From positions 15,305,166 through 15,369,165 of the forward strand of contig OX381717.1 of assembly GCA_947462335.1 (NCBI GenBank): DNA of 64,000 nt, given 5' to 3'. The notes under the pieces were generated by a model. The model did not search any database, was not told where the DNA came from, and was given only the letters and a program-made list of their open reading frames with translations. This DNA comes from Harmothoe impar. Taxonomy: Eukaryota; Annelida; Polychaeta; Phyllodocida; Polynoidae. Positions 61,501-64,000 of this stretch are shown here, one piece after another. Position numbers and translations under genes: made by a program. Position 1 is the stretch's first letter. Each line of letters opens with the position of its first letter.

Positions 61501-63090
61501 CATACAAACTGCCATGATCTCCCCGATCAGTTAATGGGATATCCTTCATATACAGATCTAATATCCAACTGAGTTGATATATCATTGAAATTAGATAATT
61601 TTAACCCATTTTAAATTTAATTAATTACAATGAAAGACCTAGAAATAGTTTGGAATTGAAATCTCCAAAACTTATGTATTAAACCCAAAACTACTCTGTG
61701 GTTTATGGGAGATCTCAGGCTCCAATATTCAATATGTAAGTAAGATTTGGATTAAAGCATCGGACATGGCAACTTTAAAAGGGTTAAACATGATAGCTTG
61801 ACTCACACATGACCTGGACCTCGAAGGCCTCAGTAGCCGCTTCCCCGATGCCGTTATTCGCGGTACAGGTGTAGGTGCCACTGTTGTCACGTCGTATGGC
61901 GCCAAACGACAGCACCGGACCCTCCTCCTTGAAGCTCGCATCTCCCTGTTAACACGATACAACATCATAATACGTTATTGGTCTGATTTCACTGGAGCGG
62001 ATGTGAATATTTTTTGGCTTTAATAAAAAAAAAGAAACAATAGAACAGATCAAATTATCTAAAGGGCTACTAAAGTATAGTGCACAGTTTGATGTTGCTA
62101 TTATTAGGTTTAATTGATTATATTTTCTGTCATTACTGTCATAGTCCTTCTTACACCCACATGTTCAGCGCTCAACGCAACTGCATCAAAGATTCCCAGC
62201 CAAGCAAAGTTACAATAGTCGTTATTTAACGGATTCATTATATGTTAAAACGTCTCAAAGGTTTTTACGGTAATAATAACTTACATACCGTAAAACCTCT
62301 CATAAACTTACCTTATTCGGGAATTAGGTTGGATTCTGCTCATAGCATTGTCTCAAAGAGGGTTATAATGGAGTTTTTTTTAAAGTTTAATGAAGTATGT
62401 ATACTGATAGCCTGGCACTCACCTCCTTGGACCAGGTGACGTTGGGGTCAGGTTTGCCGTCAGCCTCACACGACAGTTTTACGGCCTCGCCTTCCATCGT
62501 GTCCAGCTCACCATCTTCGGGAGTCGCCGTGATGCTCGCGTCAACTAAAACATAGCACCACTTTTGTCTTGACAACATGATTTTATTTGGCCTAATGTTA
62601 TCTTCATTTAAGAATAATACTTTTTCCAAATAATTTTTTTTTATAAATATTTACAGCTCAAAAGATTCCTGATGATTTAAAAATTTAACATGATTGGCAA
62701 TGCCTGAAGAAATTGTACTCAATCTTTGAAAGAGAAAACAAGAGAGTATCAGTTAACTAAAACATCATTCAATTGTTGGATCAACTTTCTTACTTTCCCT
62801 ACCTACATTGGGAAATCCAAGTCTTCCACGCATATATGAGTAAAATTCCTAGAGCCCGACTTTAAAAAAAATTACTTTTAATATATATAGTCTTTTATTT
62901 CTTTCTCCGTGCCTTAGAATTTTTTTGAGGTGTCTGTAACCCCAAAAAATAAAGTGTGGCCTTATATAGAAAAAAAACCCAACTGTGAGGTAGTGCTGTA
63001 CTTACTGACGATGGTGAGGGTGTTGACTTGTTCTAGCGTGTTGGGGCCGGGCACCTGGCACAGCCACGGGCCCTCGTCCATCAACGTCAC
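49468..63090 (-). CDS. GPI-anchored Ig/FN3 cell-adhesion protein (NCAM-like), 3' part of gene
   Basis: Exons in transcript order: 63090-63006, 62544-62423, 61945-61807, 60872-60732, 60026-59865, 59127-59006, 58331-58151, 57034-56939, 56277-56233, 54752-54327, 53436-53158, 52572-52534, 50890-50687, 49562-49468. The joins keep one frame (712 codons in all, counting the stop), with AG acceptors and GT donors. Product order: the end of one Ig domain, two complete Ig domains, one FN3 domain, a Thr/Glu-rich stalk, an Asp-rich segment and a hydrophobic C terminus. The domain order resembles NCAM/fasciclin-type neural adhesion molecules at the cell surface. The start lies beyond position 64000. The exact orthologue is not clear to me, and not every stalk exon need be in one transcript. 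Confidence 0.85.
49563..50686 (-). other. Intron of the Ig/FN3 gene
   Basis: No exon-like frame is recognised. A 122-codon minus-strand frame (50059-50427) has no motif. Confidence 0.4.
50687..50890 (-). CDS. Asp-rich cassette exon of the Ig/FN3 gene
   Basis: 204 nt, phase 1 at both ends (acceptor GACTCTAG, donor GTATCA). It encodes EEDVTTGSVVVAIDTDDVD and then ~35 residues almost all Asp, Glu, Asn and Lys from a (GAT)n-type repeat, ending AIDNESDNKPP. It is probably a calcium-binding or spacer segment, skippable without a frame change. Confidence 0.6.
51048..51262. repeat. 30-bp minisatellite
   Basis: About six copies of the 30-mer GGAACAGGAGCCCTCTGAAC-CAGGGTCCTT. It lies in an intron of the minus-strand gene. 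Open frames on both strands across it are artefacts of a 3n unit length. Confidence 0.9.
51263..52068. other. Intronic sequence
   Basis: No exon, RNA gene or clear repeat seen. Confidence 0.4.
52069..52374. mobile_element. Foldback element with CCAA target duplication
   Basis: GGCTGTGTCTCACGAACTTG and its inverse (CAAGTTCATGAGACACAGCC) form the ends, flanked by CCAA on both sides (52065-52068, 52375-52378). The arms carry tandem TATGACCGGGTGxCGTC units, more on the left than on the right. The centre is AT-rich between GTTTGGAGGAAT and ATTCCTCCAAAC. Confidence 0.8.
52534..57034 (-). CDS. Stalk exons of the Ig/FN3 gene, all phase 1-1
   Basis: Five exons: 57034-56939 (96 nt, ENPAPLPTTTLEPEPEADTT), 56277-56233 (45 nt, ETTEAPKEPTTTVQ), 54752-54327 (426 nt), 53436-53158 (279 nt) and 52572-52534 (39 nt, GDKEEVPSPSPS). 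The two large ones are paralogues: both start with xSLTTEDDL-like or VTLTTEDDL residues, repeat an ALTTExV unit many times and end LTSS...I(E/Q)x. Each length is a multiple of three and every junction is phase 1, so any can be skipped or repeated. The composition suggests an O-glycosylated, mucin-like stalk between the FN3 domain and the membrane. Confidence 0.72.
54753..56232 (-). other. Intron of the Ig/FN3 gene
   Basis: Words around 55250-55330 (GTAAGATGAAGCATCTCATC; GCTATGTTAGCTTCCAGAC) recur at ~53740-53800. The duplication that made the two Thr-rich exons therefore included intron sequence. Confidence 0.55.
57300..57810. repeat. CAGCCTGG-rich repeats in an intron
   Basis: CAGGCAGCCTGGTAATGCAGGC and similar words occur at 57340-57480, and again at ~57720-57800 with opposite-facing copies. 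The words pair into short hairpins. Confidence 0.45.
58151..59127 (-). CDS. FN3 domain exons of the Ig/FN3 gene
   Basis: Exon 59127-59006 encodes GEPYQLEVISSMDGDYSDVF and then LEWEF...; exon 58331-58151 encodes GGETFGES...YRIAGLTKNTQYEAKLNC and GFGETGFSEEFQFRT. The L-x-x-x-T-x-Y pattern and the final FxT strand are the fibronectin type III core. The two exons join in phase 0, as split FN3 domains commonly do in NCAM-type genes, and end in phase 1. Confidence 0.78.
58700..58980. repeat. Dispersed repeat, inverted relative to 60050-60240
   Basis: GCATTCTCACCAAGCGTATC, CACTCGCAATTCTAGTA and CTAGTCTACTATGTGG here face ACATAGTAAACTAGAGCAGTAC, TAGAATTGTGAGTGGGATACG and the following bases at 60184-60235. 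The TTATAAGCC words next to them are part of the same family. Confidence 0.6.
59160..59360. repeat. Small foldback with TCGCGAAAATA words
   Basis: TTTTCGCGGTTTCCGTGGAT pairs with ATCCGCGAAAATA nearby, and GCGCGAAAATATATACG follows. It is flanked by ACTGTAAAC...TCTACAGT words. It lies in an intron and is probably a MITE remnant. Confidence 0.45.
59865..63090 (-). CDS. Ig-domain exons of the Ig/FN3 gene
   Basis: Exon 63090-63006 is the second half of an Ig domain (DEGPWLCQVPGP). Exons 62544-62423 and 61945-61807 form a full I-set domain, with Cys in VKLSCEADGK and GTYTCTANNG and Trp in VTWSKE; they join in phase 0. Exons 60872-60732 and 60026-59865 form the next one (VSLTCDF, IIWQHNG, GEYSCIGGNG) and join in phase 1. 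Domain borders are all phase 1. The first half of the 63090 domain must lie beyond the window. Confidence 0.85.
60415..60463 (-). pseudogene. Partial duplicate of an Ig exon 3' end
   Basis: TATGAGACATACCTTCCTCC and the next ~30 bp match 60720-60768 almost exactly, including the donor site and the end of the exon. They then break off into unrelated sequence. The surrounding TACTAGTGTTATxCxGTCTAACAGTGTAG words are also duplicated. Confidence 0.85.
60490..60720. repeat. Tandem ~60-bp repeat (GTATGTATGATGCTTATTAT)
   Basis: About three to four copies of a unit with TATACTCGTGTTATGCAGTT and TATGATAGTGTATGTATGAT, joining the duplicated exon fragment to the real exon. Confidence 0.8.
60990..61440. 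repeat. Intronic repeat with CCATGACATT words
   Basis: TTCCATGACATTTCCATGAC and similar words recur at 61180-61230 and 61335-61400 around GGCTTGGCCCCCGAGAAAATTTCTAAAATCTAGA. That core resembles sequence inside the MITEs at 46276 and 42004. Confidence 0.45.
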
Positions 63091-63520
63091 CTGGGGGGAA
63101 TATACAGGTTGTTTTACAATGCTGTATTAGGGATGATGACGATGCTTAACTTTTAAAGCCCTGACCCACCAAGGATATGTTACAGGACAGGACCCGTTTG
63201 CTATAAAGAGCTGATCCGGGACGACACAGGACGCATGAACACAACACTAGGACAACATTGGAAAATGATGAGATGGGGACAAAACACTAGAGTAGAACTT
63301 ACAATAGGGGAGGGGGGGAGTGGGGAGGGGGGATATATGTTGTTTTTGTTTGTTTTTCGGCATATATAGAAGCCTTTTTGTTTTGTTTACTAAATCATAA
63401 GAAACAAATAAATTCTAGTTATATTATATGTAAGATTAAATGGAGAGATTACAACCTGTGGTTGTAGAGAGTAAATAACGATGCTTTTATACATGGTTAG
63501 TATGAAACCCTTCAAGGACG
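63091..63520. other. Intron or upstream flank of the Ig/FN3 gene
   Basis: A G-rich tract (AGGGGAGGGGGGGAGTGGGGAG, ~63306-63330) is the only notable feature. Confidence 0.4.
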
Positions 63521-63524
63521 GTAT

Positions 63525-63715
63525 AATGCCTTAAAGCATCATTGCCTTGGTCGTCATGATGCTTGAATGCAGCCCTGGCGAGTAACTCACCATTGCTGCA
63601 TTCAAACATCATGCCGACCTTATGGGGTTAATATACTCCAGAAGGTTCGGCATGACGCAACAATGTATCACTTGCGAGTTACTCGCCAGGGCTGCATCAG
63701 TCTCGGGCCCTGACT
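63525..63715. repeat. Dispersed GCATCATG/GCAGC repeat
   Basis: TTGGTCGTCATGATGCTTGA, GCAGCCCTGGCGAGTAACTC and CATGCCGACCTTATGGGGTT match words of 22690-22935. A second half faces the first in inverted order. Confidence 0.5.
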
Positions 63716-63817
63716 GTACGTTTACAGTCTGGGAGAGTAATTAGACATATGTACCTACACTGGCCCACATACCCTGCTATACTGTACATGCCCACTAGTA
63801 TCAGCAACCATGGGAGT

Positions 63818-63834
63818 GTGGGTTCGAACCCCAC
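63818..63834 (+). other. tRNA-like T arm / B box
   Basis: GTGGGTTCGAACCCCAC forms a perfect 5-bp stem with the 7-nt TTCGAAC loop, i.e. a pol III B box. I cannot find a matching A box, anticodon arm or acceptor stem upstream, so this is a tRNA or tRNA-derived SINE remnant at most. Confidence 0.4.
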
Positions 63835-64000
63835 TCTTGCTCAATTATTGTACTGTTGATATCTGCATATTGCACCTTAATTGAGATAATGTACTTAGTC
63901 ACATATCTAATAGCCTATATAACTATGTCAATTAAAATGGATTTATGCTTCAAATGGGCTAAATAAATAATGTAAAAAACGAACCTACGTTTTCCCCAAG

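Noticed and set aside
63818..63834. A complete tRNA gene
   Set aside because: Only the T arm is present. I could not pair an acceptor stem or find D and anticodon arms in the 60-80 bases upstream.

Overview
This is a eukaryotic, animal-like window: it has intron-containing host genes with GT-AG junctions, CpG-rich and AT-rich blocks side by side, and many short inverted-repeat transposons. The mix of a Polinton/Maverick-like virus-type element, a Gypsy-type LTR retrotransposon, dense MITEs, a delta/theta-like glutathione S-transferase and an Ig/FN3 GPI-anchored adhesion gene fits a marine invertebrate deuterostome. A lancelet is my best guess, but this is an inference from style and not a proven identification.

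Layout. 1-1740: host sequence with one MITE and a 10-bp tandem repeat. 1746-12262: a complete 10.5-kb Polinton/adintovirus-like element with ~390-bp terminal inverted repeats and a perfect 6-bp target duplication (AATTTC). It carries a packaging ATPase, a pX-like small protein, a conserved virion-type protein, a retroviral-type integrase with a chromodomain, a penton-like minor capsid protein, a basic core-like protein, a double jelly-roll-type major capsid protein and an adenain-like protease. No protein-primed DNA polymerase B is visible. 13160-17640: a large, intron-poor gene, split by a frameshift, that combines a FEN1/PIN-like nuclease with a C-terminal CXC (tesmin/TSO1) zinc domain. 18360-27380: repeats, including a ~1.3-kb foldback built from an inverted 20-bp minisatellite, and several MITEs.

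27383-36550: a GC-rich Gypsy-type LTR retrotransposon with 275-bp LTRs that differ at 3 positions. Gag and pol carry frameshifts and a deletion within the reverse transcriptase. Downstream of integrase there are about 1,100 extra codons, containing what looks like an internal CCAAT/TATA promoter and a zinc-finger ORF. 37924-44252: a six-exon GST gene (+ strand) whose last coding codons have expanded into a 49-bp minisatellite of 15 copies. 49468-63090: the 3' part of a minus-strand gene encoding Ig domains, one FN3 domain, a Thr/Ala/Glu-rich stalk made of phase-1 cassette exons, an Asp-rich exon and a GPI-type C terminus. Its 5' end lies beyond the window.

The strongest candidates for something undescribed are the polB-less but structurally intact Polinton with poly(A) tracts at its start codons and CCAAT/X-box/E-box modules in its TIRs; the Gypsy element with a zinc-finger gene behind its own promoter; and the nuclease-CXC gene.
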